64,000 bases of DNA from positions 1,370,171 through 1,434,170 of the forward strand of contig JAWPMW010000001.1 in the NCBI GenBank assembly GCA_033344735.1, written 5' to 3'. The notes below the pieces were generated by a model. It was not told the DNA's origin. It saw nothing but the letters and a program-made list of their open reading frames with translations, and made no database searches. A program made the translations under genes and the position numbers. Each line of letters opens with the position of its first letter. Position 1 is the stretch's first letter. Origin of the DNA: Gammaproteobacteria bacterium (GTDB lineage: Bacteria; Pseudomonadota; Gammaproteobacteria; UBA4575). This document shows positions 38,263 through 47,528 of the stretch, piece after piece.

Positions 38263-38484
38263 TTACTCGTATTTAATCCAACCATTGATATCCTCAGGCG
38301 CATCGTGCTCATCTAGCTGATCCCAAATCACATAACCTGTATGTTTATTATAGACGGAGCGTGCAGCTTCTTCAGGAGATTCAAATGTTAACGTTGGCAT
38401 TCCATCCACCCACAAATCCCACAAACCATGAGGTTCTTGATGTATCTCAAATTTAGCAACATCTGTATCTAGTTTGTATTCCAT
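38263..38484 (-). CDS. Small conserved-looking acidic protein
   Basis: A 73-residue acidic protein from the ATG at 38484 (an in-frame GTG at 38493 is also possible). It contains HGLWDLWVDGMPTLTFESP and GYVIWDQLDEHD. I do not recognise a family. It lies 8 bp upstream of greB on the same strand, suggesting co-transcription. Confidence 0.65.
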   Translation of the reverse strand: MEYKLDTDVAKFEIHQEPHGLWDLWVDGMPTLTFESPEEAARSVYNKHTGYVIWDQLDEHDAPEDINGWIKYE

Positions 38485-38546
38485 TGTTAGCACTTTCGTG
38501 AGAGTTTAGTATCTAATTAATATGCGGGTATAAGAGGAAATATACA

Positions 38547-38894
38547 ATGAGCAAAGCAAAATTTGTTTTTCACGGTTTATTTCCAGATATTGTTGATACC
38601 AGCGGCACACCCAAAGAAATTGCTAAAATACTATTCGACGTTGAATTTAATCAGCAATTTCATTCTCACCTAATGGCAGATATTGAACTCATTAAAGAAG
38701 AGGGTGAATTTGAAGTACGCAGCGAACTTCCATTCACATGCAAAGATTTTTCTACTGCTGCAGTCCAATATTATCAATATGCCTTAGGCCCTCAATCAGC
38801 ACAAATTAGCCACAGTGGGCCCAAAGGTGCAAGCATTGCAACTAACAATGTAATTCGAGCACAGTGGCATACAGAACTAGAAGCAGAAAATTAA
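38547..38894 (+). CDS. Protein of unknown function
   Basis: A 115-residue soluble protein with no signal peptide. Distinct segments are KAKFVFHGLFPDIVDTSGTPKE-like and FTCKDFSTAAVQYYQYALG. A sequence family is not recognised. A good AGAGGA lies upstream of the ATG. Its stop overlaps the stop of the convergent trmB-like gene by 4 bp. Confidence 0.6.
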   Translation: MSKAKFVFHGLFPDIVDTSGTPKEIAKILFDVEFNQQFHSHLMADIELIKEEGEFEVRSELPFTCKDFSTAAVQYYQYALGPQSAQISHSGPKGASIATNNVIRAQWHTELEAEN

Positions 38895-39562
38895 CAATAT
38901 GAAATCAAACATCTGACTTCATATAGTTGGTGCTCACTTTGCAAGTATTTTCTTTCAAACGGTGTAAATGCGACATCAACATCCAACTCTAATTGCTTCA
39001 TCTCAATATCACCTAAACCACTCAGTTGCAATGCTTTCACAAACTCATGGGCATAAACATTCCAGTTAGTACGCATTATCATCAAACCACCTAAAGATAA
39101 CAGTACCGGGAAAATTGGATGGCCATGCCAGCGACGCTGCAAGTGACCAGGCTTTGGCCATGGATTTGGGTAAAATAAATAATGCCTTTCAATGTTCCAG
39201 CATGCCTGTTTAATTAAGCGCCATAAATGAACGCAGTCAATTTGCACAAATAATAAATTGTCTGGCTGTTCTCCATTTGCATGACGTCGTTGTAGACGTT
39301 CATTCGACTTATCAGCAGCAATCACTTTATGCTGAGGAAATTTTTTTGCTAAGCGGTAACTACTCTCACCAGTTCCACAACCACTATCCAATATTACTTT
39401 ATCTGACAGTACAAATTCATTGGCAATATCAAATGCATTTATTGCATGCTTAGGTATAGAATCCTGATACAAAGAATTTTGATACTTCATAATCAACTTG
39501 GCCAGATTTTTATGTGGCGAAGTTTGACTACTAACTATCAACGGCGATTTAGCAATACTCAT
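38891..39562 (-). CDS. TrmB-like tRNA (guanine-N7)-methyltransferase
   Basis: A 223-residue class I methyltransferase: N-terminal SSQTSPHKNLAKLI, SAM loop ILDSGCGTGESSYRLA near residue 57, and the TrmB-type motif YLFYPNPWPKPGHLQRRWHG. TrmB methylates G46 in tRNA. This is a divergent member of the family (no canonical second TrmB motif at the C-terminus is certain), so a related RNA substrate is possible. It is divergent from ptrB with only 20 bp between starts. Confidence 0.82.
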   Translation of the reverse strand: MSIAKSPLIVSSQTSPHKNLAKLIMKYQNSLYQDSIPKHAINAFDIANEFVLSDKVILDSGCGTGESSYRLAKKFPQHKVIAADKSNERLQRRHANGEQPDNLLFVQIDCVHLWRLIKQACWNIERHYLFYPNPWPKPGHLQRRWHGHPIFPVLLSLGGLMIMRTNWNVYAHEFVKALQLSGLGDIEMKQLELDVDVAFTPFERKYLQSEHQLYEVRCLISYC

Positions 39563-39582
39563 AACTTGACACTATAAATTAA

Positions 39583-41649
39583 ATGAAAGCACCTATTGCA
39601 AAAAAGATATCTCACATAGTTACCATGCACGGCGACTCAAGAAACGACCCATATGCTTGGTTGCGCGACCCCAATTGGCAACAAGTCATGCGTGACCCTT
39701 CTTTATTACGAGGAGATATACGCGACTATCTAGAGCAAGAGAATGCATTCACAAAGGACTGGATGCAAGACACCGAACAATTACAAGATTCTTTATTCGA
39801 GGAGATGAAAGCCCGCATTAAAGAAGACGACTCATCCGTCCCCAGCAAAGATGGTATTTATCATTATTATTATCGTTACACTGTCGGCGCAGAACACTCT
39901 TTATATTGTCGTTACAAAACTCCTGGCAAAGAAGAAATCATACTAGATGCGGATACTCTTTCTAAAAAATATGATTATTTTGATATCGGTGAATGTGAAC
40001 ACAGCCCAAACCACCGCTTTCTGGCTTACTGCATTGACATTAAAGGCTCAGAGTTTTACACGCTTTATATCTTAGACCTAGAAACAGGCAAATACTTAAA
40101 AGAGACAATTGAAAACATTCAAGGTGACTTTGTCTGGGCGATGGATAGCGAAACTCTTTTCTACACCACACTAGACTCCAATCATCGCCCAGACAAAGTG
40201 TTTCGCCACACTATAAACACATCTACCCAACAAGATAAATTGGTGTACGAAGAAAAAGACCCAGGTTTCTTTGTTGGTTTAGACCGCACCGAGTCAAATC
40301 GTTTTATCTTAATCTCCGCACACGACCATACAACTAGCGAAACTCATTATCTAGACGCATACAAACCCAAACAAGCATGCAAATTATTTCAAGAACGTTT
40401 CTCCAATATTGAATATTCCATTACTGACCATAGCGACACTTGGTACATCACTACTAATGCAGATAATTGTATTGATTACAAAATAATGTGCTCACCATTG
40501 AATAAAACACAGCGCGAACACTGGCAAGATTATTATTTACCGGCAGAAGGTACATTATTAAAAGATATATATATGTTCAAAGAATACTTGGTGCGATACG
40601 AACGCCGCCAAGGATTACCAAAAATTATTGTCGCGCCCTTAGATTCTAATTCAGGAGAATACGCTATTGAATTTGACGAAGAAGCTTATGAATTAGGTAT
40701 AGATCCAGGGCTAGAATTTGATACCACGACTGTACGTTTTTCATATACATCAATGACAACACCTAGTCAGATATATGATTTCGACATGCAGCATCGCACA
40801 CGCGAATTACGCAAACAGCAAGAAGTACCCTCAGGACACAACCCCAAAGACTATGTCACTAAACGTATTTTTGCATGTGCACAAGATGGAACAAACATCC
40901 CTATTTCATTACTTGTTAAAAAAGATACACCCATTGATGGCAGCGCACCATTAGTGCTTTACGGTTACGGCTCTTATGGCAGCAGCATGCCTGCAAGTTT
41001 TTCAACGACAAGATTAAGTTTAGTAAGCCGTGGCTACGTCTACGCTATTGCACATATTCGTGGCGGCATGGAATTAGGGTATTCTTGGTACACTGATGGC
41101 AAGCTTAAAAACAAGAAAAATACTTTCACTGATTTTATTGCCGCAGGACAATATCTAGCAGAAAGTAAGTACACGTCCAAAGGGAATATCACTGTACACG
41201 GAGGCTCAGCTGGAGGCATGCTAATTGGCGCGGCAATTAATCTCCAGCCTGATTTATTTCATTCTGCGATTGCAGACGTCCCTTTTGTAGACGTACTTAA
41301 TACTATGTGCGATGACACATTACCTTTAACTCCACCAGAATGGCCTGAATGGGGAAACCCTATTACCCAGGCTGACGATTACAATTACATTAAAAGTTAT
41401 TCACCTTATGACAATGTCCAAGCCCAGCAATACCCACATCTATTAATCACTGCAGGTCTCACAGATCCACGTGTAACCTACTGGGAACCTGCTAAATGGA
41501 TAGCAAAATTACGTGAGCATAAATCCGATAATAATGTGGTTTTATTGAAAACCAATATGGATGCGGGACATGCTGGCGCATCCGGTAGATTTGATAGCCT
41601 CAAAGAGGTCGCACTGATGTATGCCTTTGTTTTAAAACTGCGCAAATAA
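39583..41649 (+). CDS. ptrB: Oligopeptidase B
   Basis: A 688-residue S9-family serine peptidase: an N-terminal beta-propeller (residues ~70-400, repeated strand segments) followed by the alpha/beta hydrolase domain with the nucleophile Ser in VHGGSAGGMLIG and the catalytic His in MDAGHAGASGR. The opening HGDSRNDPYAWLRD is typical of PtrB, which cleaves short peptides after basic residues. No signal peptide, so it acts in the cytoplasm. Confidence 0.94.
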   Translation: MKAPIAKKISHIVTMHGDSRNDPYAWLRDPNWQQVMRDPSLLRGDIRDYLEQENAFTKDWMQDTEQLQDSLFEEMKARIKEDDSSVPSKDGIYHYYYRYTVGAEHSLYCRYKTPGKEEIILDADTLSKKYDYFDIGECEHSPNHRFLAYCIDIKGSEFYTLYILDLETGKYLKETIENIQGDFVWAMDSETLFYTTLDSNHRPDKVFRHTINTSTQQDKLVYEEKDPGFFVGLDRTESNRFILISAHDHTTSETHYLDAYKPKQACKLFQERFSNIEYSITDHSDTWYITTNADNCIDYKIMCSPLNKTQREHWQDYYLPAEGTLLKDIYMFKEYLVRYERRQGLPKIIVAPLDSNSGEYAIEFDEEAYELGIDPGLEFDTTTVRFSYTSMTTPSQIYDFDMQHRTRELRKQQEVPSGHNPKDYVTKRIFACAQDGTNIPISLLVKKDTPIDGSAPLVLYGYGSYGSSMPASFSTTRLSLVSRGYVYAIAHIRGGMELGYSWYTDGKLKNKKNTFTDFIAAGQYLAESKYTSKGNITVHGGSAGGMLIGAAINLQPDLFHSAIADVPFVDVLNTMCDDTLPLTPPEWPEWGNPITQADDYNYIKSYSPYDNVQAQQYPHLLITAGLTDPRVTYWEPAKWIAKLREHKSDNNVVLLKTNMDAGHAGASGRFDSLKEVALMYAFVLKLRK

Positions 41650-41878
41650 CTGATTTTGTGTACTTTCAGTAGTAAAAAAGCTACATAAGCACAGAAAAAT
41701 ACATTAACCTATTGTTTTATATAGATTTTACAAAATTGCATCATTTTTGGACAATACGCGCTATTTGAGAAATTTATACTAGACAAGAGCGGTTAGATGT
41801 CTAAAATGACCAATCTTTTTTAGCGAACCCTAATATAATTATATTTCGCAGAAGTCCAAGGAACGAAAGGGAATCTCA

Positions 41879-42094
41879 ATGACGAATGAAAACCTCATCA
41901 AGCGTGATGAAGACACAGGCTATATCATCGCCTGGAAGCATAAGTACGACTTTCAAACTGGCAAGTTCGATGAGCAAATGACATATGGCGAAGCATGTAA
42001 AAAATGTGAAGAGCTAATCGCCGGTGACGCAGAAAAAACATTCTGGCCAGAAAAAGTTAAGCCCTCACCTGAGTGGCATATCCTATACAGTTAA
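41879..42094 (+). CDS. Small protein of unknown function
   Basis: A 71-residue hydrophilic protein with one CxxC-like pair (YGEACKKCEEL) and a Trp-containing tail. No family recognised. The 229-bp gap before it (41650-41878) holds AT-rich promoter-like sequence, including TATACT and TATAAT boxes with no clear -35; AAAGGGAA is a weak ribosome site. Confidence 0.55.
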   Translation: MTNENLIKRDEDTGYIIAWKHKYDFQTGKFDEQMTYGEACKKCEELIAGDAEKTFWPEKVKPSPEWHILYS

Positions 42095-42099
42095 TCTTC

Positions 42100-42693
42100 T
42101 TACGGAGACAGTCTTTCTATTGTCCAGTCTCCGTTAGCTCTCCTAATATATTTTAATCGGTCGTGTAATCGACTTGGTCTACCTTGCCAGAATTCAATCG
42201 CTGTTGGCACCACTCGATAGCCTCCCCAAAACCCAGGTCTGGGAATAACAACCAGGTCTTGATACTTTTGCTCTACTTTATCTACCTGATCACGTAATTC
42301 TTTATAAGTATTCATAACGCTACTTTGTTTTGAAGCAATGGCACCGATCTGACTCCCGCGAGGGCGAGAATTAAAGTAGTCATCACTTTCCTGCTCACTC
42401 ACTTTCTCTACTTTTCCTTCTACCCGTACTTGCCGCTCTAACGCACCCCACCAAAAACACAAAGCAACTTGGGGATATTCAGCCATATCTTGCGCTTTTC
42501 GACTATCGTAATTGGTATAAAAAACAAATCCTTGCTCATCAACACTTTTAAGCAGAACCATCCTCGAGGACAAGCCCTCATGTATAGAATAAGTGGATAA
42601 ATTCATGGCCGTTGGCTCTGGCATATCAGTATTTATCGCTTGATCCAGCCATTGCTTAAATTGCTCAATTGGATTTTCATTAAGCTCTGACAT
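42100..42693 (-). CDS. pdxH: Pyridoxamine 5'-phosphate oxidase
   Basis: A 197-residue FMN enzyme that makes pyridoxal 5'-phosphate. It shows RMVLLKSVDEQGFVFYTNYDSRKA (FMN site), ALCFWWGALERQVRVEGKVE, FNSRPRGSQIGAIASKQSS and the closing motif EFWQGRPSRLHDR. I use the ATG at 42693, which lies ~10 nt after AGGAAAG; a frame-open extension upstream to 42765 is not needed. Divergent from the DUF2835 gene. Confidence 0.93.
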   Translation of the reverse strand: MSELNENPIEQFKQWLDQAINTDMPEPTAMNLSTYSIHEGLSSRMVLLKSVDEQGFVFYTNYDSRKAQDMAEYPQVALCFWWGALERQVRVEGKVEKVSEQESDDYFNSRPRGSQIGAIASKQSSVMNTYKELRDQVDKVEQKYQDLVVIPRPGFWGGYRVVPTAIEFWQGRPSRLHDRLKYIRRANGDWTIERLSP

Positions 42694-42773
42694 AACTAAC
42701 TTTCCTACTTTATAATCTTTTCTTTTACTAAAAATTTTCTCTTTATTATCCACAAGGTTTCTCAAGCTATCAC

Positions 42774-42995
42774 ATGGGCTCTATAACGGTTACTTTAGCA
42801 ATTAACACACAAGAATTTGCGCGATTATATCGAGGCCAAGCGCGTGATGTTATTTGCACTTCAAAAGATGGTCGCACAGTTCAATTTCCCGCAAATGCAC
42901 TTAGACAATTTTTAACCCATGATGGAATCTATGGTGAATTTGAAATATTTTTCACTAAAGATAACAAGCTAGCTAAAGTTGAAAAATTAAAATGA
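42774..42995 (+). CDS. DUF2835 family protein
   Basis: A 73-residue protein with the DUF2835 pattern: FARLYRGQARDVICTSKDGRTVQFPANALRQFL and GIYGEFEIFF. These small proteins are common in gammaproteobacteria; function unknown. Divergent from pdxH. Confidence 0.88.
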   Translation: MGSITVTLAINTQEFARLYRGQARDVICTSKDGRTVQFPANALRQFLTHDGIYGEFEIFFTKDNKLAKVEKLK

Positions 42996-43029
42996 GCAAA
43001 TAATCGTCTAGTCTTAGCGTTAAAGATTA

Positions 43030-43401
43030 TCATTTATTGATGTTACACACCCGGTTTTTCTTATATCTCCACTCTGCAAAGTACTTATAGAAATAATCCA
43101 ATACTGAGACCAATTTAAATTTAGTTACAATAAAGCCAAGCACTCTATAATATTTTAGCGAATTCCAAATTAGCGCAAACGCCGCCGCACCTGAAACAAT
43201 TGTTCCATTACTATGCACAGCATGTATTCTTTTTAACAATGTTTCTCTGCTGAACCCGTAGTGCTGGATATCATCCCATGATGAATCTATCCCCATCCAA
43301 GTAATATCGTGAACTGACTGCACTTTCTTATAATGTTCAATTTCAGCATCACACAGTGGGCATGTATCATCATAGAAAACAATATGCGAATTACCACTCA
43401 T
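43030..43401 (-). CDS. DCC-family thiol-disulfide oxidoreductase-like protein (DUF393)
   Basis: A 123-residue protein with the DCC motif DTCPLCDAEIE at residues ~13-23 (CPxC) and the trailing pattern VHSNGTIVSGAAAFALIWNSL. The DUF393 group has a thioredoxin-like fold and is thought to be redox-active, but roles are mostly unproven. It lies 17 bp after the sensor kinase on the same strand. Confidence 0.85.
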   Translation of the reverse strand: MSGNSHIVFYDDTCPLCDAEIEHYKKVQSVHDITWMGIDSSWDDIQHYGFSRETLLKRIHAVHSNGTIVSGAAAFALIWNSLKYYRVLGFIVTKFKLVSVLDYFYKYFAEWRYKKNRVCNINK

Positions 43402-43418
43402 TTTTAATCATCCTTAAT

Positions 43419-44429
43419 TTACAAATTCAATGTCACGCGTAGACCAGAATTTTTTTCCACCAATTCAATACTCGCGTTATGCAATTTCAATACAGCATTT
43501 ACCAGACTCAAACCCAAGCCTACGCCCAGCTGAGAATGTTGACTTGGATCTCGGTAAAAGCGCTCAAATACCTTATCTCTAGATTCTAGAGGTATTCCAG
43601 GGCCATTATCATCGATGTGTACTTTACACCCAAATTCGTCCTGTACCATCTCAATATTAATTTCACCTCCTTCAGGAGTGAATTTAATTGCGTTATCTAA
43701 CAGATTTGCTATTACTTGAAACATAAGATCTCTATCGCCAGTGTAAGACACATGCAATGTTTTAGTCGTTATGAACTGATTTTTCTCTTGTGCAAGCGGA
43801 TCGTACAACCCAACCGCATCTTCAATCAACGCCTGCAAATCAAAGGCAACAAACTTAAGCGTTTGCCTGCCTGACTCAATACTAGAAAGACTAAGCAAGG
43901 AATTAAATGTTTTAAGTAATCCATCGACTTCATTTACAAGCTCTTCGTCGTTTTGATGATCCAGTTTATTCCTCAAACGAGCTAAAGGTGTGCGCAAATC
44001 GTGAGCTATAGTATCTGTTATGTGCTGAACACCCGTCATTAAATTTTCAATCTTATCCAGCATGCTATTTAATACCTGTGATAGAAAACTTAGATCATCC
44101 CATCGTGAATCCACCTTTAATCGCTTTGTCAAATCGCCAGTCGATATAATTTCATCTGCTGTATCTGCAATACGGTTAATACGAGTTACGACAAAAATAC
44201 TAATAAGATAACCAGCTATTACTAAAAGCAACAATGGCAAAACACCTGCAATAACTAACATCACTATAAGACTGTTAGAATTTTCGCTATTGGGCTGAGA
44301 ATAGTAATACAACGCAACACTCAAACACACGACTGAAAACAGCATCAACAGCAAGAAGAAATTAGCTGCTTTAAAACTAGAACTTCTCTTATACTCTCTA
44401 GCAGTCTTCAATGATGTACCCTGAACCAC
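43419..44429 (-). CDS. Sensor histidine kinase
   Basis: A ~336-residue two-pass membrane kinase: helices at ~22-45 and ~55-78 separated by only about 10 periplasmic residues, then HAMP, HisKA with the phospho-His in DTIAHDLRTPLARLRNKL, and an HATPase domain (N box NLLDNAIKF, G box DDNGPGIP, GVGLGLSLV). The near absence of a periplasmic sensor suggests it senses within the membrane. The start is uncertain because the frame overlaps the response regulator by 32 bp. Confidence 0.92.
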   Translation of the reverse strand: MVQGTSLKTAREYKRSSSFKAANFFLLLMLFSVVCLSVALYYYSQPNSENSNSLIVMLVIAGVLPLLLLVIAGYLISIFVVTRINRIADTADEIISTGDLTKRLKVDSRWDDLSFLSQVLNSMLDKIENLMTGVQHITDTIAHDLRTPLARLRNKLDHQNDEELVNEVDGLLKTFNSLLSLSSIESGRQTLKFVAFDLQALIEDAVGLYDPLAQEKNQFITTKTLHVSYTGDRDLMFQVIANLLDNAIKFTPEGGEINIEMVQDEFGCKVHIDDNGPGIPLESRDKVFERFYRDPSQHSQLGVGLGLSLVNAVLKLHNASIELVEKNSGLRVTLNL

Positions 44430-45075
44430 GTCTGGTTTTAATTAAATATTGCGGATCATCTTTATCAATCTTTTGCCTCAGCCGACTAACATGAACATCA
44501 ATAACATTTGTTTGCGGATCGAAATGATAATCCCATACATACTCAAGCAACATAGTACGTGTAACAATTTGACCTTTATTACGCAACAAATATTCTAACA
44601 ATCTAAACTCAGTTGCCTGCAAGGCTATCTCCTTTTTGCCTCGTCGCGCTTCTCGTTTAAGTAAATTTAATTCTACATCACGCGCATGCAGGACTGTTTC
44701 AGACTCTGTGGAATTGTTATTTCTTCGATATAGCGCTTCTATTCGCGCACTCAACTCTGAAAAAGCAAAAGGTTTAACCAAATAATCATCGCCACCAGAA
44801 CGCAACCCTTTTACTCGGTCATCCACTTCACCCAAAGCACTAAAAATCAGTATCGGTGTTAAATTACCAGCACCACGCAATGTTTTAATAATGGTCAGAC
44901 CATCTACTTCTGGCAGCATACGATCAATCAGGATGACATCATATTGCTCGGTTGTGGCGAGAAAGAGTCCGTCTTTACCATTCATACACACATCAACAAC
45001 GTGACTATCTTCAGCTAAACCCTTTTGCAAGTAATCAAGCAATTCTTGATCATCTTCGACACATAAAATTCGCAT
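44398..45075 (-). CDS. OmpR-family response regulator
   Basis: A 225-residue regulator: receiver domain with phospho-acceptor Asp51 (ILIDRMLPEVDG) and Lys in KPFAFSEL, then a winged-helix DNA-binding domain (TEFRLLEYLLRNKGQIVTRTML, VDVHVSRLRQKID). Partner of the kinase encoded next. The pair is divergent from an eight-gene lipid-modification operon, with a perfect 24-bp palindrome in between. Confidence 0.95.
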   Translation of the reverse strand: MRILCVEDDQELLDYLQKGLAEDSHVVDVCMNGKDGLFLATTEQYDVILIDRMLPEVDGLTIIKTLRGAGNLTPILIFSALGEVDDRVKGLRSGGDDYLVKPFAFSELSARIEALYRRNNNSTESETVLHARDVELNLLKREARRGKKEIALQATEFRLLEYLLRNKGQIVTRTMLLEYVWDYHFDPQTNVIDVHVSRLRQKIDKDDPQYLIKTRRGSGYIIEDC

Positions 45076-45159
45076 ATCAATAAATCATCTTATAACAAAC
45101 ACTTAGTCTCTTCGATATTCATCATAATACTTTATAGAGTTACATTGCCCCATCAATGA

Positions 45160-45183
45160 AACATTAAATATATTTAATGTTTT
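45160..45183. promoter_or_regulatory. Perfect 24-bp palindrome
   Basis: AAACATTAAATA and its exact complement TATTTAATGTTT meet with no spacer. It lies between the response-regulator gene and the lipid operon, 64 bp before the first ATG of the latter. OmpR-type regulators usually bind direct repeats, so this may be the site of another dimeric regulator. Confidence 0.6.
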
Positions 45184-45246
45184 GTTCACGCGCTGATCAT
45201 CCACCCTGTGACAGTATGTTGGCAGATTCATACAAAGTGCCTAGAT

Positions 45247-45801
45247 ATGGAAAATTTCATTTTATTGTTAATCGCTTGCATTATGTTTTTTGCTAGCAAT
45301 AGCTTTGCAGAGAATAACAATACCATCATGCTGCCTGATGTAGTTTCAAGCAAGTGGCATAACACTGAAAAAGTCGGTGAGGCCAAATTTAAGAAGTTTG
45401 GGCTACATATCTATGACGCATCATACTGGTCACTCAGAAACAAGGATTCAGCGGGAAATGCATCTAGCGCAACGGCATTGTCGATTGCTTATGCAAAAAA
45501 TATTAGAGCTAGACGTTTGCTGTCCAGTACATACAAAGAATGGCAGCGCCTTGGATTTGCAGAAGAGCATCCGTTAGATGCATGGTTAGAATTATTAGAA
45601 GAAATATGGCCCGATGTTAATAAAGGTGATTTTATAGTATTTGTGAACCATAGCGATGGTAGTAACGCATTTTATTCCGATAGTAAATTTCTTGGCAGTG
45701 TAGATGACCCAGAATTTGGTACAGCATTCTTAGACATATGGCTAAACATTAATGCCAAATATAAAAAACATAGAGAGGAGCTACTAGGTGAAAACGATTA
45801 A
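45247..45801 (+). CDS. Exported chalcone-isomerase-like protein
   Basis: A 184-residue protein from the ATG at 45247 with a signal peptide (cleaved near SFAEN). The mature part resembles the chalcone-isomerase-like family: KVGEAKFKKFGLHIYDASYW, TALSIAYAKNIRARRLLSST and the acidic GDFIVFVNHSDGSNAFY. These are often fatty-acid-binding or lipid-linked proteins rather than isomerases. First gene of an operon that overlaps the next by 14 bp. An in-frame start at 45208 would add 13 residues and is unsupported. Confidence 0.82.
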   Translation: MENFILLLIACIMFFASNSFAENNNTIMLPDVVSSKWHNTEKVGEAKFKKFGLHIYDASYWSLRNKDSAGNASSATALSIAYAKNIRARRLLSSTYKEWQRLGFAEEHPLDAWLELLEEIWPDVNKGDFIVFVNHSDGSNAFYSDSKFLGSVDDPEFGTAFLDIWLNINAKYKKHREELLGEND

Positions 45802-46339
45802 TTTCACGTTACTTTTATTAGCAATTGTTGTCAGCTTCACCTTATCAGCTTGTAGCGCAACACTTAAAGATTATCAAAATACAGATCCAGAATTTGATTT
45901 GCAGGAGTTCTTCACAGGAGAATTGAAAGGATGGGGCTTAATTAAAGACTGGCAAGGGAAAGTGACTCAAAGGTTCAGCGTAGAACTTGATGGCAAGTGG
46001 CAAGATAACAAAGGTACGCTTTATGAACTATTTAAATACTCCGACGGCAGAACGCAAGAACGTCTATGGAGGTTAGAAACCCTTAAAGACGGAACAAGTG
46101 TTGGCACAGCAAATGATGTCATAGGAGAGGCTAGAGGCCAGCAATCCGGGTTTACATTTAACTGGTCTTACCAACTGTTAATAGACACAGCAGATGGGCC
46201 AATTGAAGTCAGATTGGATGATTGGATTTATCAAATAGATAGTGATGCCCTAGTCAGTGAAGCACAAATTAAAAAATTTGGCATCAATGTTGGTGAAGTT
46301 TTAGTGTTTATTGTTAAACAGGATCAAAATAATGGATAA
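45788..46339 (+). CDS. DUF3833 lipoprotein
   Basis: A 183-residue lipoprotein starting at a GTG with GAGGAG 7 nt upstream. Lipobox TLSACSA, then the DUF3833 pattern DFDLQEFFTGELKGWGLIKDW-like and GKVTQRFSVELDGKW. Function unknown, but it is a regular partner of the other genes in this operon. It overlaps genes on both sides (14 and 8 bp). Confidence 0.86.
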   Translation: MKTINFTLLLLAIVVSFTLSACSATLKDYQNTDPEFDLQEFFTGELKGWGLIKDWQGKVTQRFSVELDGKWQDNKGTLYELFKYSDGRTQERLWRLETLKDGTSVGTANDVIGEARGQQSGFTFNWSYQLLIDTADGPIEVRLDDWIYQIDSDALVSEAQIKKFGINVGEVLVFIVKQDQNNG

Positions 46340-46757
46340 CACCCTGATCACAAACTTTGTTGAAAACATTAACTCGATATCCAGCGTTAATGTCAGTGAG
46401 ATTTTAGAAAAAATCTATACTGATGAAATTGAATTTATTGATCCAGTAAAAGATATTCGCGGGATAGGCGAATTAACTAGTTACTTTTCAAGCTTGTACA
46501 AAAGTGTTGACCATTGCCATTTCACTATTAAAGATTACATTTCCAACGACAATCAACATTCGCTCGAATGGGAAATGAAGTTAAAACATCGAAGGTTAGC
46601 TAAAAACAAAGAAATTTCTTTACATGGCGCTTCATTTATTCGCTTTGAAGACAACAAGGTTTGTTATCACCGCGATTACTATGATCTTGGCGCATTGATT
46701 TACGAAAGAATTCCTATCTTGGGCTCAGCGGTAAGAACGGTGCGCAATGCTTTCTGA
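46332..46757 (+). CDS. NTF2-like (SnoaL-type) protein
   Basis: A 141-residue NTF2/SnoaL-fold protein from the ATG at 46332, which overlaps the preceding stop (ATGGATAA). Features include the FIDPVKDIRGIGELTSYF segment and HGASFIRFEDNKVCYHRDYYD. SnoaL-like folds bind or isomerise small hydrophobic molecules; here the substrate is probably a lipid or lipid-derived. Cytosolic by sequence. Confidence 0.82.
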   Translation: MDNTLITNFVENINSISSVNVSEILEKIYTDEIEFIDPVKDIRGIGELTSYFSSLYKSVDHCHFTIKDYISNDNQHSLEWEMKLKHRRLAKNKEISLHGASFIRFEDNKVCYHRDYYDLGALIYERIPILGSAVRTVRNAF

Positions 46758-47526
46758 AAAATTAAATGATTATTTTGACGACAAGGTAGTTTGGCTGACT
46801 GGAGCATCATCAGGTATTGGCCGCGCACTTACTATTGCTCTCTCTGAAATTGACTGCGAGATATTCATTTCGTCACGCTCACGCATTGAGCTAGAAAAGA
46901 CAAAAGAGTTATGCGCCAAGCAAGAAAATATTCATATTTTAGAAGGCGACTTAAGCAACAAAGAGTCTAATCAAGCAATCTGCAAACAAATTAAAAACCA
47001 ATGTGACAACCTAGATATTGCCATTTTAAATGCTGGCACTTGCGAGTACGTAGATATTGATCAATTTGATAGCGCACTTTTTCGACGTTTAATTGACAAT
47101 AATTATATGAGTATGATTTATGGAATTGAGGCCAGCCTCCCCTTACTCAAAAATTCCAAACATGCTCATTTAGTCGGCATGAGCAGCACTGCAGCATACC
47201 TGGGATTACCAAGATCAGAAGCCTATGGCGCAAGCAAAGCTGCTATTCGCAATTTATTTAGAGCATTGAAAGTCAGCCTGGCAACATATGATATTGATGT
47301 ATCAGTGATATGCCCTGGATTTGTTAAGACAGAGCTAACGGATAAAAATGATTTCCCTATGCCCTGCTTAATCAGCTCACAGCAAGCCTCAAAAGAAATT
47401 CTCAATGGCATTGCAAACAATAAACATGAAATACATTTTCCAAAAAGATTTAGTTACGCGTTAAAAGCTATTTCTTTATTGCCAGACTTTATTCAATTCC
47501 GAATTATTAACAAGATCATAGAATAA
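46747..47526 (+). CDS. Short-chain dehydrogenase/reductase
   Basis: A 259-residue SDR: TGASSGIGRAL (cofactor loop), LNAGT, Ser in MSSTAAYLGL and Tyr-Lys in YGASKAA. Overlaps the NTF2-like gene by 11 bp. Within this operon it probably acts on a modified acyl chain or isoprenoid; substrate unproven. Confidence 0.9.
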   Translation: MLSEKLNDYFDDKVVWLTGASSGIGRALTIALSEIDCEIFISSRSRIELEKTKELCAKQENIHILEGDLSNKESNQAICKQIKNQCDNLDIAILNAGTCEYVDIDQFDSALFRRLIDNNYMSMIYGIEASLPLLKNSKHAHLVGMSSTAAYLGLPRSEAYGASKAAIRNLFRALKVSLATYDIDVSVICPGFVKTELTDKNDFPMPCLISSQQASKEILNGIANNKHEIHFPKRFSYALKAISLLPDFIQFRIINKIIE

Positions 47527-47528
47527 TA

